Shown: piece by piece, positions 14,718 to 22,112 of the stretch | How positions within the stretch are numbered: position 1 is the first letter of the stretch | How the letters are laid out: each line of letters opens with the position of its first letter | Source: a virus | IMG/VR virus record: IMGVR_UViG_3300036944_001167 | Location: 20,478-84,477 of that record | Reading direction: 5' to 3' (one strand) | DNA: 64,000 nt | Made by a program: the position numbers and the translations under genes | Notes under the pieces: generated by a model | Told to the model about the DNA's origin: nothing | Database searches by the model: none | The model's input: the letters and a program-made list of their open reading frames with translations, nothing else

Positions 14718-15473
14718 ATGACTCTTAAAAAACCCCCGTATCAAGAAGGTCCCGATAGCACCTTCCGTCATATGGACAAAGATTACCAACTCGACCCCCT
14801 ACTAGCCGATGCTGCGAAGTTACCTGTCAAACAAGTCCATACCAACCAATTGGAATGGAACTTACGTTTCGGGGAACCGGACCCCATCCGCTTGAAAGAG
14901 GCTGATACCCGGTACCCCATCATCATCACTGAAGAGCCTCGGTTTGGTTGGGTGATCCTTGATGGCTTTCACCGCTTCTGTAAGCTGATCGAACAAAAAC
15001 GCACTACCTGTTCGGTACGGATCATTCCCAGAGAGTGGCTCAAACGCTACAGGGTGTCTCTGGAGAGCGATTCACCCATCACGGTAGGTCGAGCTACCTT
15101 AGATCAAGCTAAAGCCTTCCTGGAGCCTCTGGGGATCATTTACAACCTCCCTCAAATGGGTGCCATCAACTACTCAGACGTCCCGCACCAATACACCTTC
15201 GCCTACCAGCAAGAACAACCCGTAGGACTTCTGATCACCACCACCTTACACAACGACTTCGTGTCTTTGAACGTCAACCCAGAAGCAGACTACATCCACG
15301 TAGGCGGTACGCTGTTAAATTCTGTAAGGATCAATCAGGTATTGGTCAGGACAGAGGACGAGGCGTTAAACAGCCTACTCAAGTATGCAGGGTATCGCCT
15401 GGCTGAGTCTTTGGTGAAGTATAACCTTTACCGTAAAGTCTTCTCTGCCTCTGAGTTCCTCTCTATTCAGTGA
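14718..15473 (+). CDS. ParB-like domain fused to a GNAT-like domain, 251 aa
   Basis: The N-terminal part (about residues 35-103) is a ParB/sulfiredoxin-fold domain: VKQVHTNQLEWNL, then YPIIIT, then GWVILDGFHRFCKL with the DGxHR motif at 82-86. In phages this fold is used for DNA binding, nicking, CTP binding or as a kinase-like module. The C-terminal part (about 120-250) resembles a GNAT acetyltransferase core: QPVGLLITTT followed by FVSLNVNPEADYIHVGGTLLNSV, where the acetyl-CoA loop would lie, although the usual R/Q-x-x-G-x-G/A signature is degenerate. The ATG follows TAAGGATTTCTTT. The function of the combination is unknown. Confidence 0.55.
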   Translation: MTLKKPPYQEGPDSTFRHMDKDYQLDPLLADAAKLPVKQVHTNQLEWNLRFGEPDPIRLKEADTRYPIIITEEPRFGWVILDGFHRFCKLIEQKRTTCSVRIIPREWLKRYRVSLESDSPITVGRATLDQAKAFLEPLGIIYNLPQMGAINYSDVPHQYTFAYQQEQPVGLLITTTLHNDFVSLNVNPEADYIHVGGTLLNSVRINQVLVRTEDEALNSLLKYAGYRLAESLVKYNLYRKVFSASEFLSIQ

Positions 15474-15497
15474 AAAAAAAAAGCAGGGCATAAAAGC

Positions 15498-15522
15498 TAC
15501 AGGGGAGCTAGGCTCCCCTGTA
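15498..15522. terminator. Bidirectional hairpin flanked by GGCATAAA and TATGCC
   Basis: TACAGGGGAGC and GCTCCCCTGTA pair around CTAG-type loop bases. On the left GGGCATAAA, on the right TATGCCG. A run of A at 15474-15483 serves as a T-run for minus-strand transcripts. It separates two convergent genes. Confidence 0.8.
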
Positions 15523-15527
15523 TGCCG

Positions 15528-15857
15528 TTACCACACGTAGTTACGAGCAGCAGTAGCCGCTTGAGAGAAGTCCAAGTCGAACAAGAACGTTCCCACAGGC
15601 GTTACCGCCTGATACCGATGTGCACTCGGGGTTGGGTTAGACCGACGAGCAAAGAACTCAGGGTCTTCCAACTGTACCAAGACTTCATGATGACGTCCTA
15701 CCACGTCTACCAGAGCACCCAGTACTTTAGGTTCCAGTCGCCCAGTCAGCTCCAGGTTACGACTAGGGTTTTCGCCGATTTTCTCACGGATGACCCGTAA
15801 GGCTTGAGCGTAGCGTGCACAGACGACTTCGTTATCTTTCCAGACGTTGTTTTTCAT
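15528..15857 (-). CDS. Hypothetical protein, 109 aa
   Basis: The protein has an N-terminal helix (CARYAQALRVIREKIGENP), a strand-helix part (LELTGRLEPKVLGALVDVVG) and an aromatic C-terminus (VGTFLFDLDF, then ARNYVW). No family is recognised. No Shine-Dalgarno sequence precedes ATG 15857. Upstream lies a 475-nt gene-free region with an early-type promoter-like element at 16173-16180, so this gene may have a long leader or be read through from a non-coding RNA. Confidence 0.6.
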   Translation of the reverse strand: MKNNVWKDNEVVCARYAQALRVIREKIGENPSRNLELTGRLEPKVLGALVDVVGRHHEVLVQLEDPEFFARRSNPTPSAHRYQAVTPVGTFLFDLDFSQAATAARNYVW

Positions 15858-15979
15858 GTTAAGTGTTGGCTCGTTGTTGTTGGTTCACTTACACCCCAAC
15901 TCCACTGGAGGTTACGTTGGTTAGGTGCTTGTGTTTAATAGGGTTAGTTAACAGTAGAGACGTAAAAGGTTTTTCAAAA

Positions 15980-16172
15980 GCATAGGAAGGGAATCTTCGA
16001 TTCCCTGCTCTTTAGCCCCCTTTCCCCCGCCAGTTCATGGCCTTTACGCTACGCTCCAAGACCATTCACGCGAGTGAAATGGGATTGGTTTAGCTGTCAG
16101 TCAGTCCTAGTATCTCCGCTTACGCTTCGCTACTACTCCTTCCTTCCGCTTTTATGTCAAAGCCATACCGAA
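15980..16172 (-). ncRNA. Candidate early non-coding RNA of about 190 nt
   Basis: On the minus strand an AT-rich segment with TACATTAC (16173-16180) resembles the TATATTAC early promoter. Downstream there is no coding frame but several hairpins: TTCAC-TCGC-GTGAA near 16069-16082 and a strong 8-bp hairpin AGGGAATC-GAA-GATTCCCT at 15987-16005. The latter is followed by TTCCTATGCTTTT, resembling the terminator tag of this phage. GCGAAGCGTAA and GCGTAGCGTAA repeat within it. The boundaries are inferred. Confidence 0.4.
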
Positions 16173-16180
16173 GTAATGTA
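16173..16180 (-). promoter_or_regulatory. Candidate early promoter TACATTAC
   Basis: Differs at one position from the TATATTAC element found upstream of the early operons in this window. The flanking upstream side on the minus strand is T-rich (AGTATTTTTT), as at the better matches. Confidence 0.4.
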
Positions 16181-16297
16181 AAAAAATACTGACACAGGAA
16201 AACAAGACTAGATAACCCTAAGAGATACCCCAGAGGGGATCTAAAAAAGCAAACATTTATCTATGCCCCGCCGCCCCGCGCTGCCCGCCGGCATAAC

Positions 16298-16326
16298 CGG
16301 GCGCAACGGCCGAAGCCGCCCGCCCA
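16298..16326 (-). terminator. GC-rich hairpin followed by TTATGCC
   Basis: On the minus strand GGGCG...GGC-TTCG-GCC...CGCCC forms an imperfect GC-rich hairpin, followed by GGTTATGCCGGC. It lies directly after the stop of the 16333-16821 gene. Confidence 0.6.
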
Positions 16327-16332
16327 GCCTAC

Positions 16333-16821
16333 TTAGCACGCTGTGGCTACGTACAAGGCAGCATCTTCCAGAGAAGTCACTACCGCGATGCCTTTCTGTC
16401 GCAATGCGTCCACCGCCAGCGCCTCAGGACGCTTGGTGACCACCACCGAGTTCTCAGGGTTGTTCATCGCAGCGTTCAGAAATTCTTCCTGAACAGCCTG
16501 ACCCAGATCCTCTTCAGGCAGTACATACACCTGAGTGGCTTCACTCAACAACTCTTCGGTGAGTTCGGCTGCATGCTCTTGAAGCTGGATGGTTTCCAGC
16601 GAAGGGATTTCTACACCCCGCCCAGGTAGATTCCATACCCGGAACTCTTTGTAAGAGTCCTGGAGGATCTGCTCCCATTCACCCGATTGGATGTTGCCAT
16701 GGAAGATCACACTGCGTTCAGGCTCGAAGCCCTCGAAGAGAGGATGTTCGACGCTGTCGTCGTCCACCACGCTTTCTTCGTGATTTTCCATACTGAGTTG
16801 GAAGATGTCACGGACGCTCAT
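16333..16821 (-). CDS. Possible nucleoside 2-deoxyribosyltransferase-like protein, 162 aa
   Basis: After an acidic N-terminal tail (about 35 residues), the protein reads SVIFHGNIQSGEWEQILQDS, a strand-G-W-helix start, then a central TQVYVLPEEDLGQAVQEEF and a final SVVVTKRPEALAVDALRQK then GIAVVTSLEDA. The order resembles flavodoxin-like nucleoside deoxyribosyltransferase relatives. The catalytic Glu of true enzymes cannot be placed with confidence, so this may only share the fold. It is the last gene of the early operon 18206-16333. GAGGTACCGACA precedes ATG 16821. Confidence 0.4.
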   Translation of the reverse strand: MSVRDIFQLSMENHEESVVDDDSVEHPLFEGFEPERSVIFHGNIQSGEWEQILQDSYKEFRVWNLPGRGVEIPSLETIQLQEHAAELTEELLSEATQVYVLPEEDLGQAVQEEFLNAAMNNPENSVVVTKRPEALAVDALRQKGIAVVTSLEDAALYVATAC

Positions 16822-16856
16822 TGTCGGTACCTCAGCTAGTGGCTAAGAATGTGGAT

Positions 16857-16902
16857 AAAAAAAAGAAGAGTCGAGCGCATCCCTTAGGATGCACCCGACT
16901 TC
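16857..16902 (-). terminator. Intrinsic terminator in the early operon
   Basis: On the minus strand GAAGTCGGGTGCATCC-TAAG-GGATGCGCTCGACTCTTC forms a long hairpin with small bulges, followed by TTTTTTTT. It should limit read-through into the 16333-16821 gene. Confidence 0.85.
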
Positions 16903-16909
16903 ATAGGTA

Positions 16910-17416
16910 TTACGTTGTGGTGATGAAATTGCGCAGATAGACTTTACGGCTGAAACCAACGTTCTGAGCAAAGAGGATCAGGAGGTGTCCGTCACCACTT
17001 TCTTCTGGACACAAGGCCACATTGATACCCGCAGCTTCCAAGCGAACCAGGTTCTTACGGATTAGGCCTACATCAGACACCAACAGTGCTCGAGCCGAAG
17101 TCATCATCGCATTGATGTGGCTAGAGAGGTCCAGGCGCAGCTCTGGGGTGTCTTTACCTTGCAGTGCAGACTTCAGGACATCGAAGCGCAGGATCAGGCT
17201 TCCTACGGCATCGGTCTTGAACGTTGGACGAATGGCGTCGGTTACCACACGCTGTTCTTGTGTCGGTGTCGCCTCATGGTGCGCCATGTCCGCAGCCAAG
17301 TCATTACCCTTGTGTTGAGACCCTTCACTTTCCATAAAGGTCTGTAGGTTCTGGTTCAATGCATCCATGTCCAGATGGAAGTGGGTATCGGTGTTCAGAG
17401 TGTCGATGGTATTCAT
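16910..17416 (-). CDS. Hypothetical early protein, 168 aa
   Basis: An acidic, His-rich N-terminal part (about 50 residues, with THFHLDMDALNQNLQTFM) is followed by a mainly helical domain (SSHINAMMTSARALLVSDVG) ending in beta-strands (INVALCPEESGDGHLLILF). No family is recognised. It lies downstream of an early promoter, with the gene order 17754, 17445, 16910. The ribosome-binding site is in a hairpin loop (17420-17435). Confidence 0.65.
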   Translation of the reverse strand: MNTIDTLNTDTHFHLDMDALNQNLQTFMESEGSQHKGNDLAADMAHHEATPTQEQRVVTDAIRPTFKTDAVGSLILRFDVLKSALQGKDTPELRLDLSSHINAMMTSARALLVSDVGLIRKNLVRLEAAGINVALCPEESGDGHLLILFAQNVGFSRKVYLRNFITTT

Positions 17417-17419
17417 GGT

Positions 17420-17435
17420 ACTTTTCCTTAAAAGT
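17420..17435 (-). promoter_or_regulatory. Ribosome-binding site in a hairpin tetraloop
   Basis: ACTTTT-AAGG-AAAAGT on the minus strand: 6-bp stem with the core AAGG as loop. The stem sequence is unlike the others of this kind in the window, yet pairing is complete. Confidence 0.6.
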
Positions 17436-17444
17436 CAGACAAGT

Positions 17445-17702
17445 TTATTCTTCGAAGCGTGCTTGGATATTCTTCAAGGTTTCAGCAGCTGCTTCTTCAC
17501 CGTACTCTTTGCGTACGATATCGAGCATCTCCACAATCTCATCACGCAACATGATGGTGGCGTTATAAGCAACGGTGACGTGTACCGCCTCATCGAAGTA
17601 GCGTTCAGAATCCTCCACCATCGGGAATCGGCGGAAGAGGTCAAACCACATACGGGCAACTGCTACTTCAAACAGATACAGCTGTTCCAACAAACGGACC
17701 AT
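17445..17702 (-). CDS. Small hypothetical early protein, 85 aa
   Basis: An amphipathic, mostly helical protein (MVRLLEQLYLFEVAVARMW, then DEAVHVTVAYNATIMLRDE, then an acidic Glu/Ala-rich end). AGGAGG lies 7 nt before ATG 17702; a GTG one codon earlier is less well spaced. No family is recognised. It is the second gene of the operon starting at the early promoter 18266-18273. Confidence 0.65.
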   Translation of the reverse strand: MVRLLEQLYLFEVAVARMWFDLFRRFPMVEDSERYFDEAVHVTVAYNATIMLRDEIVEMLDIVRKEYGEEAAAETLKNIQARFEE

Positions 17703-17708
17703 CACACA

Positions 17709-17720
17709 CCCTCCTTAGGG
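17709..17720 (-). promoter_or_regulatory. Ribosome-binding site in a hairpin tetraloop
   Basis: CCCT-AAGG-AGGG on the minus strand: 4-bp stem with AAGG as loop, followed by TGTGTG and ATG. Confidence 0.55.
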
Positions 17721-17729
17721 CTATAGACT

Positions 17730-17745
17730 GGGGTCCGAAGACCCC
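17730..17745 (-). terminator. Short hairpin after the first gene of the early operon
   Basis: GGGGTC-TTCG-GACCCC on the minus strand, between the stop at 17754 and the next gene. There is no T-run after it, so it may be a processing or partial termination site. Confidence 0.5.
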
Positions 17746-17753
17746 GACGGTTT

Positions 17754-18206
17754 TTACTGACCGACGTTCATCTGAGCGTAGGCTTTCTTGTTATAGCGAT
17801 CGACCATGCTCTTCTGCATCTCAACCAAACGCAGACCGAGATTGGGGTTGCCGGGAATGCCGAGAATGGTATTGAACTCGTCGGAGGTGAGTTCGTTAGG
17901 ATACATCCAACGCAGCTCCCGTGGTAGGTTGGTCACCACGATCACAGCATCGTGTGGTTGAACCTTATCAAGCTTCCGGGCACGGCGCTCGAATATCACC
18001 AGATTGCCCAGAGGACTGCCGATGATGATCCCATTACGCATCATGTTGTCCACGAAGCGTACCACTTCACCGTCTTCCAACTCAAGGTCATCATGGACCA
18101 AGTGATCGAAATACCCGGTTCCGTTATTCCACTTGGGATCGAATGGTACGAAGCGTTCGATCTTGGCCAACACATTGTCGATCTGACGGATAGTGGGGTG
18201 AGTCAT
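17754..18206 (-). CDS. Hypothetical early protein, 150 aa
   Basis: The first gene after a TATATTAC-type early promoter. The product has a mixed fold: VVRFVDNMMRNGIIIGSPLGNLVIFERR near the middle, then a strand HDAVIVVTNLPRELRW and a C-terminal helical part. No family is recognised. Being among the first genes read after injection, it may take part in host takeover or protection of the phage genome; this is an inference from the promoter only. The ribosome-binding site is in a hairpin loop. Confidence 0.7.
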   Translation of the reverse strand: MTHPTIRQIDNVLAKIERFVPFDPKWNNGTGYFDHLVHDDLELEDGEVVRFVDNMMRNGIIIGSPLGNLVIFERRARKLDKVQPHDAVIVVTNLPRELRWMYPNELTSDEFNTILGIPGNPNLGLRLVEMQKSMVDRYNKKAYAQMNVGQ

Positions 18207-18210
18207 TGTG

Positions 18211-18224
18211 AATCTCCTGAGATT
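18211..18224 (-). promoter_or_regulatory. Ribosome-binding site in a hairpin tetraloop
   Basis: AATCT-CAGG-AGATT on the minus strand: 5-bp stem with CAGG as loop. Compared with GTTCT-NAGG-AGAAC, two stem pairs differ and both keep complementarity. Confidence 0.65.
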
Positions 18225-18265
18225 ACGAGGGTTAATGAATAAGAGTTTGTAACTTATTCCCTTGA

Positions 18266-18273
18266 GTAATATG
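18266..18273 (-). promoter_or_regulatory. Early promoter, CATATTAC
   Basis: AT-rich sequence then CATATTACTCAAGGG on the minus strand, one base from TATATTAC, the element reported for phiKZ early promoters. A hairpin GAATAAG...CTTATTC follows within about 10 nt. It drives the 18206-16333 gene set. Confidence 0.6.
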
Positions 18274-18329
18274 TATTTGAAAATATTTTATTTGGTATCC
18301 TGTGACTCCCAAGCCTTAGGACATAAACC

Positions 18330-19553
18330 ATGGCCTCCACTATCAAGGACACCTTCAAGAAGGAATTGTCCTACCTTGAGATTGACAGTAAGTTGGTCAA
18401 ACGGTTGGCCAATTTCAAACACAGCTTCATTAACCGCAACGACGACCACATCAAGTTCTTTGGGGGAAACCTCCTCGGGGTTGAAGTCGTCCGTTATCTG
18501 CAAGCCGACCGGGACACGTGGTTCGGGGAAGTGTTGGATATTGACGATGACGCCCTGACAGAATCACTCTACTCCTTGGAAGTGATCAACGAAGAATACA
18601 AACGTACCTCGGACGTGGTGAACCTCACCAGTGCGTGGTTGCTCCATGCGCTGTACACCTCCAGTAAGCTGACGGTGCGTGAGAAAGAACAAGCCATGAT
18701 CGATGTGGCGTACATGCTTCAGGTCAAGTTCATCACCAGCATCTTCGCCCACTACTTCAAATACCCAGCCGACAAAGAGTTGGCCCAAGCGGTCTACGAG
18801 TCGTTGAGTAAGAAGTATGCCTTGAAGCAACACGGTAGCTGGCATGCGTTGTTTACCGCCCGTTCACAAGACATCATAGCTCGCAACGGTATTCATCATA
18901 AGACGATCAAAGACTTTACAGACGATGATGCAATTTTGTACCTAATTACAGACGTGCAGGGTCGTATCCGTGAAGTCGTCAAAAAGATGTATGCGGTAAT
19001 GATCGAGCTGAAGGACAATCAGCAACGCATTTCGTCGACCAGCAGTACGGTGGCCATCGATGGGGAGAATATCCTCAAAGACCGCCAGCGCAGCATCAGC
19101 AACTACAAGCGGTATATCCACACGATCATCGTAGACCGCGACACCTTCATTCGCAATGAGGTTTTGTCGGTGATCAACGATGCCATGCACACCATGCCTC
19201 CGAAGCTTCTAGTCGAGGTGTTGGAATACTGTTCGGCGAACTATGGTAAGGCTCGACATGAGAACATCGGTGAACTCTGTGACGAGACCCTGCTCCATGC
19301 GTTTGAGTTCTTGTCACAAAACCGTGCCTTGATCCGCAACCAATCGAACCTCTCGAGTCTGGTCAGTCGCCTTCGAAACCTGTACATGGCATCGAAGATG
19401 AATGACCCAACCCTCCTCAAGATGAAGAGATTGGCTGAAGAGATCGTCTCTAAGTCAGCTACCACCAAGTCCAGTTCGGTTCAAGCGAGTCTGCGTACAG
19501 GCTTGCAACTGTATATCGTCTTGCGCACGTTCACCATGGAGTATTACTCATGA
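18330..19553 (+). CDS. Hypothetical helical protein, possible virion component, 407 aa
   Basis: Almost entirely helical by inspection, with many Lys/Arg/Glu heptad-like stretches (VREKEQAMIDVAYMLQVKF, VQGRIREVVKKMYAVMIEL, KDRQRSISNYKRYIHTII). The central part has a Ser/Thr-rich linker (ISSTSSTVAIDG, around residues 234-245). There are no membrane segments. No family is recognised. CCTTAGGACATAAACC precedes the ATG. It overlaps the next gene by ATGA, so the two products are made together. Its place on a rare plus-strand unit is like that of the known virion genes. Confidence 0.65.
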   Translation: MASTIKDTFKKELSYLEIDSKLVKRLANFKHSFINRNDDHIKFFGGNLLGVEVVRYLQADRDTWFGEVLDIDDDALTESLYSLEVINEEYKRTSDVVNLTSAWLLHALYTSSKLTVREKEQAMIDVAYMLQVKFITSIFAHYFKYPADKELAQAVYESLSKKYALKQHGSWHALFTARSQDIIARNGIHHKTIKDFTDDDAILYLITDVQGRIREVVKKMYAVMIELKDNQQRISSTSSTVAIDGENILKDRQRSISNYKRYIHTIIVDRDTFIRNEVLSVINDAMHTMPPKLLVEVLEYCSANYGKARHENIGELCDETLLHAFEFLSQNRALIRNQSNLSSLVSRLRNLYMASKMNDPTLLKMKRLAEEIVSKSATTKSSSVQASLRTGLQLYIVLRTFTMEYYS

Positions 19554-19879
19554 TCAAATTAGGTCGTAGTAGTGACACGGTGTTCGAACATTACGCTGCG
19601 TACCCGAAGTTACCTTTTGGTCGGGCTCGAGAGTTCCTTGAAGTCAAAGATTCTCAAGTGGTGATCAAACGACAAACCACGACTGAGTACGTCCATTGGG
19701 GTATTTTCTCGTGGCCCAAGCGTAAGAAGGTCAGCTTCATCATCTACGTGACACATTACTTCCGCAACGGCCTAACCGGCGGGGTAGCAATGTACAACGT
19801 GGATAAAGGCGTCTTGGAAGAACACGTAGAGAAGTGTTACCAGCATCCACCGCGTCCTAACTGGATTGTGTTGACATAA
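19550..19879 (+). CDS. Hypothetical protein, 109 aa
   Basis: Starts in the ATGA overlap at the end of the 18330-19553 gene. Beta-rich (DSQVVIKRQTTTEYVHWGIF, then KKVSFIIYVTHYF) with many aromatic residues and a short C-terminal helix ending HPPRPNWIVLT. This looks like a small beta-sandwich, as in many virion accessory proteins. No family is recognised. A terminator hairpin follows at once. Confidence 0.65.
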   Translation: MIKLGRSSDTVFEHYAAYPKLPFGRAREFLEVKDSQVVIKRQTTTEYVHWGIFSWPKRKKVSFIIYVTHYFRNGLTGGVAMYNVDKGVLEEHVEKCYQHPPRPNWIVLT

Positions 19880-19885
19880 AAGGCT

Positions 19886-19916
19886 AGAGAGGAGGCGTTG
19901 CCTCCTCTCTTATGCC
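19886..19916 (+). terminator. Hairpin followed by TTATGCC
   Basis: AGAGAGGAGGC-GTT-GCCTCCTCTCT then TATGCCGCTT; GACATAAA precedes it. Perfect 11-bp stem. It ends the 18330-19879 unit and faces the convergent gene ending at 19919. Confidence 0.8.
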
Positions 19917-19918
19917 GC

Positions 19919-20632
19919 TTACCAATTGGCGTACAGCTCATCGACCTCTGCTTGCGACAACAACTTGTTGTAAATCACCAAATCAGACACCAACCCCACG
20001 TTCTTCTCCCCCGTCTCCAACTCGTTAATCGAGCCGCACAGGTAATTACCCAGAGGCGGTCTGTAATTGGAAGCCTGAAGCAACGACAAGACACCATTGA
20101 TGTAAATGCGATAGTTGCTACCGTCATAGGACAACGTCAACATGTGCCAACCTGTTGCTCCGATGGCATCAGGTGCTCGGTAACTAATGCCGTTGAAATG
20201 AATGTACGGACGCCCAGGGTAGGTCGGACTCAACTTAAAGGTAAAGTTTGCCTGATTACCTGAGTAGGTAAAGAAGTGTTGATAACCGTCAAGACTTCGT
20301 GCGTGATACCACAGGTTTATTGTCCATTGTGCCGGTAGCTGAAGATCAGTCATCTTGATCCAGCCGGCGTTGATAAAGTCAACACAATCGCGACCATTCA
20401 ACTTACGTTCAAACGCATTAAGTCCTAACGTGGTGCTGGGGTCATACAACTGGGCTACGCTCATCCCTGTGGCATAGTGTCGCAACTTATTCTCTTCTAG
20501 GTAGTAATTGACCCCAACCTTCAACCACTTCGCATTGTGCTTCTGCCATGTCGACCGCGGCTTAAGCCAGGCTCCTTGTCGTTTAAAGCGGGTAAGCCCA
20601 ATTCCCCACTTACCGTTAGCTTTAACTTTCAT
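19919..20632 (-). CDS. LamG/concanavalin-like virion protein, probable tail fibre or decoration, 237 aa
   Basis: Residues 1-40 form a module (MKVKANGKWGIGLTRFKRQG, then WQKHNAKWLKV) that recurs in the genes at 24193, 24832 and 25364. Residues about 85-235 form a LamG-type jelly roll: WTINLWYHARSLDG, FTYSGNQANFTFKL, GWHMLTLSYDGSNYRIYING and the final VSDLVIYNKLLSQAEVDELY, which is the typical end of LamG domains. Such domains bind glycans, so receptor or capsular sugar binding is likely, with the shared N-terminal part as an anchor to the virion. No strong Shine-Dalgarno sequence precedes ATG 20632. Confidence 0.75.
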   Translation of the reverse strand: MKVKANGKWGIGLTRFKRQGAWLKPRSTWQKHNAKWLKVGVNYYLEENKLRHYATGMSVAQLYDPSTTLGLNAFERKLNGRDCVDFINAGWIKMTDLQLPAQWTINLWYHARSLDGYQHFFTYSGNQANFTFKLSPTYPGRPYIHFNGISYRAPDAIGATGWHMLTLSYDGSNYRIYINGVLSLLQASNYRPPLGNYLCGSINELETGEKNVGLVSDLVIYNKLLSQAEVDELYANW

Positions 20633-20695
20633 GTCGGCTCCACCGTTTTAAAGCGGGTTAGGTCTACCCATTCATACGATTTCTGGACCAAGGCG

Positions 20696-20730
20696 GCAAA
20701 AAAAAACAAGGGAGCCTAAGCCCCCTTGTT
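20696..20730 (-). terminator. Intrinsic terminator
   Basis: On the minus strand ACAAGGGGGC-TTAG-GCTCCCTTGT is followed by a run of nine or ten T. It ends the 22086-20745 gene pair. Confidence 0.85.
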
Positions 20731-20744
20731 AAAACGAACATCGT

Positions 20745-21074
20745 TCATTTGAAGAACTCGACGACCTCATAACGGTCATTGACTTGGGTTTGTTGGATGA
20801 TGCGGCCTTGTGAGTCGACAATCAGACCGATACAGAGTTGCGGGAAGAGGTAAAAGCGTCGCGAGGAACGACTGTCGGCGAGAGTGATGCGGTGATACAT
20901 ACGGTCATCCCACGTACCGATGGTTCTCGACATCGCGTCGGTTTCCAGACTTTGCATAGGTTTGAGCGCAGTATCGACCTTCTCTACGATGTAACCGTTG
21001 GACACCATTTGGTGACCGTAGCGCAGTTCCATCACAGGAACTAATTGGGAGGTTTTTGCTTCTTTAACTTTCAT
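20745..21074 (-). CDS. Hypothetical virion-associated protein, 109 aa
   Basis: I chose ATG 21074 (MKVKEAKTSQL), 4 nt after the stop of the upstream gene and within its ATGGAATAACGCC context. The first residues MKVK match the start of the neighbouring fibre-like proteins, though the rest of their N-terminal module is not obvious. The protein is beta-rich (GYIVEKVDTAL, YHRITLADSRSSRRFYLFP, GLIVDSQGRIIQQTQV). It may be a small fibre or chaperone protein. Confidence 0.6.
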   Translation of the reverse strand: MKVKEAKTSQLVPVMELRYGHQMVSNGYIVEKVDTALKPMQSLETDAMSRTIGTWDDRMYHRITLADSRSSRRFYLFPQLCIGLIVDSQGRIIQQTQVNDRYEVVEFFK

Positions 21075-21078
21075 GGCG

Positions 21079-22086
21079 TTATTCCATAGAGTTTGGGGTG
21101 TATTGTGGGTTGAGTACAAAGACATCGTTGTCACGAACTTCGTAGTCCGTACAGTAGGTGCCCCTCCCGACGATGTCAAGTTGACCAATCAGGCGACGGA
21201 TCAGGAAGGGGAGGTTTTGCCAATAACCTTGTTTTACCCTTAGAAAGGCGTAGGCTACGTCGTTGGTGGTGTAACACAACCGTTCTTCTTCGTCGCGGTA
21301 GAACGACAGTTTGAAGGCTAAAGGTTGTTTAATGTTGGGATGTACGGTGAAGTTCTCAATCTCCACCACAACTTCATCACAAGACAGGTACTGACCCACC
21401 ACGGTCAGCTCTGCCCAGTCGGGCGTACCTGGGTTGTCGTTCTTCAGCGCTTCGAAAGCACCACCCTCCATTCGGTCACAGAAGTAGAGATACTCCTCCC
21501 CTATTTGAGCATAGTCAACGTAAGCGACCGGCGTAGTGTTCAACAACACATTCAAGTCGGTGCGCTCAACCTGCTCAAGTTCGTTGGTGTAGTAAACTCG
21601 CTCTATGGTGAAATCGGGGTAGATGGTCTCAAACTCGCTAAGGGAGTGACCGCTAGGGTTAATCACCTTCAACGGACTGTAGAACCAAGTACTTCCGGAG
21701 CCGTAAGAGAAGAGTTGGTAAGGACGTGCATAGTCAGCCAACTCCCCTGCAATGTATTGTTTGTTGAGTAAGAGGTAGTAGTACCACCCCATCAACCGAA
21801 CCGGCTCTGGTAGCGTGGTGTTGCTACGCTCGTTCTTCTTGAAGTGAACCTGCCCGTAATTCTCTGCTGGGTTTTTGTAGATCATGGCGTGGACTTGGCT
21901 TTTCGGACCGCGTCCTGCCACCATTTCCCAAAACAAACGCCGTTGTTCTTCCTGACCCAGTATATCAATCTGGGTGGCCGTAAGTCGCAGGGCTTGTTCG
22001 ATGCCAGGGATCATACTGGCCATCCCTGAAGATGAGAGGATTGATTGAGCGATGTCTTTACAAGCCCGACTGTAATCATTGTTCAT
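21079..22086 (-). CDS. Hypothetical virion protein, 335 aa
   Basis: A short helical N-terminus (CKDIAQSILSSSG, then IEQALRLTATQIDILG) precedes a largely beta-structured body rich in Tyr and Phe (WYYYLLLNKQYIAG, then VYYTNELEQVERTDLNVLL, then YLYFCDRMEGG). There are no membrane segments. The composition and size suit a tail or baseplate component. The ribosome-binding site GAGGATATCCTCC is itself palindromic. It is followed closely by the 20745-21074 gene, and a LamG-type protein lies just beyond. Confidence 0.65.
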   Translation of the reverse strand: MNNDYSRACKDIAQSILSSSGMASMIPGIEQALRLTATQIDILGQEEQRRLFWEMVAGRGPKSQVHAMIYKNPAENYGQVHFKKNERSNTTLPEPVRLMGWYYYLLLNKQYIAGELADYARPYQLFSYGSGSTWFYSPLKVINPSGHSLSEFETIYPDFTIERVYYTNELEQVERTDLNVLLNTTPVAYVDYAQIGEEYLYFCDRMEGGAFEALKNDNPGTPDWAELTVVGQYLSCDEVVVEIENFTVHPNIKQPLAFKLSFYRDEEERLCYTTNDVAYAFLRVKQGYWQNLPFLIRRLIGQLDIVGRGTYCTDYEVRDNDVFVLNPQYTPNSME

Positions 22087-22112
22087 GGAGGATATCCTCG
22101 TTGCGTTTAAGG

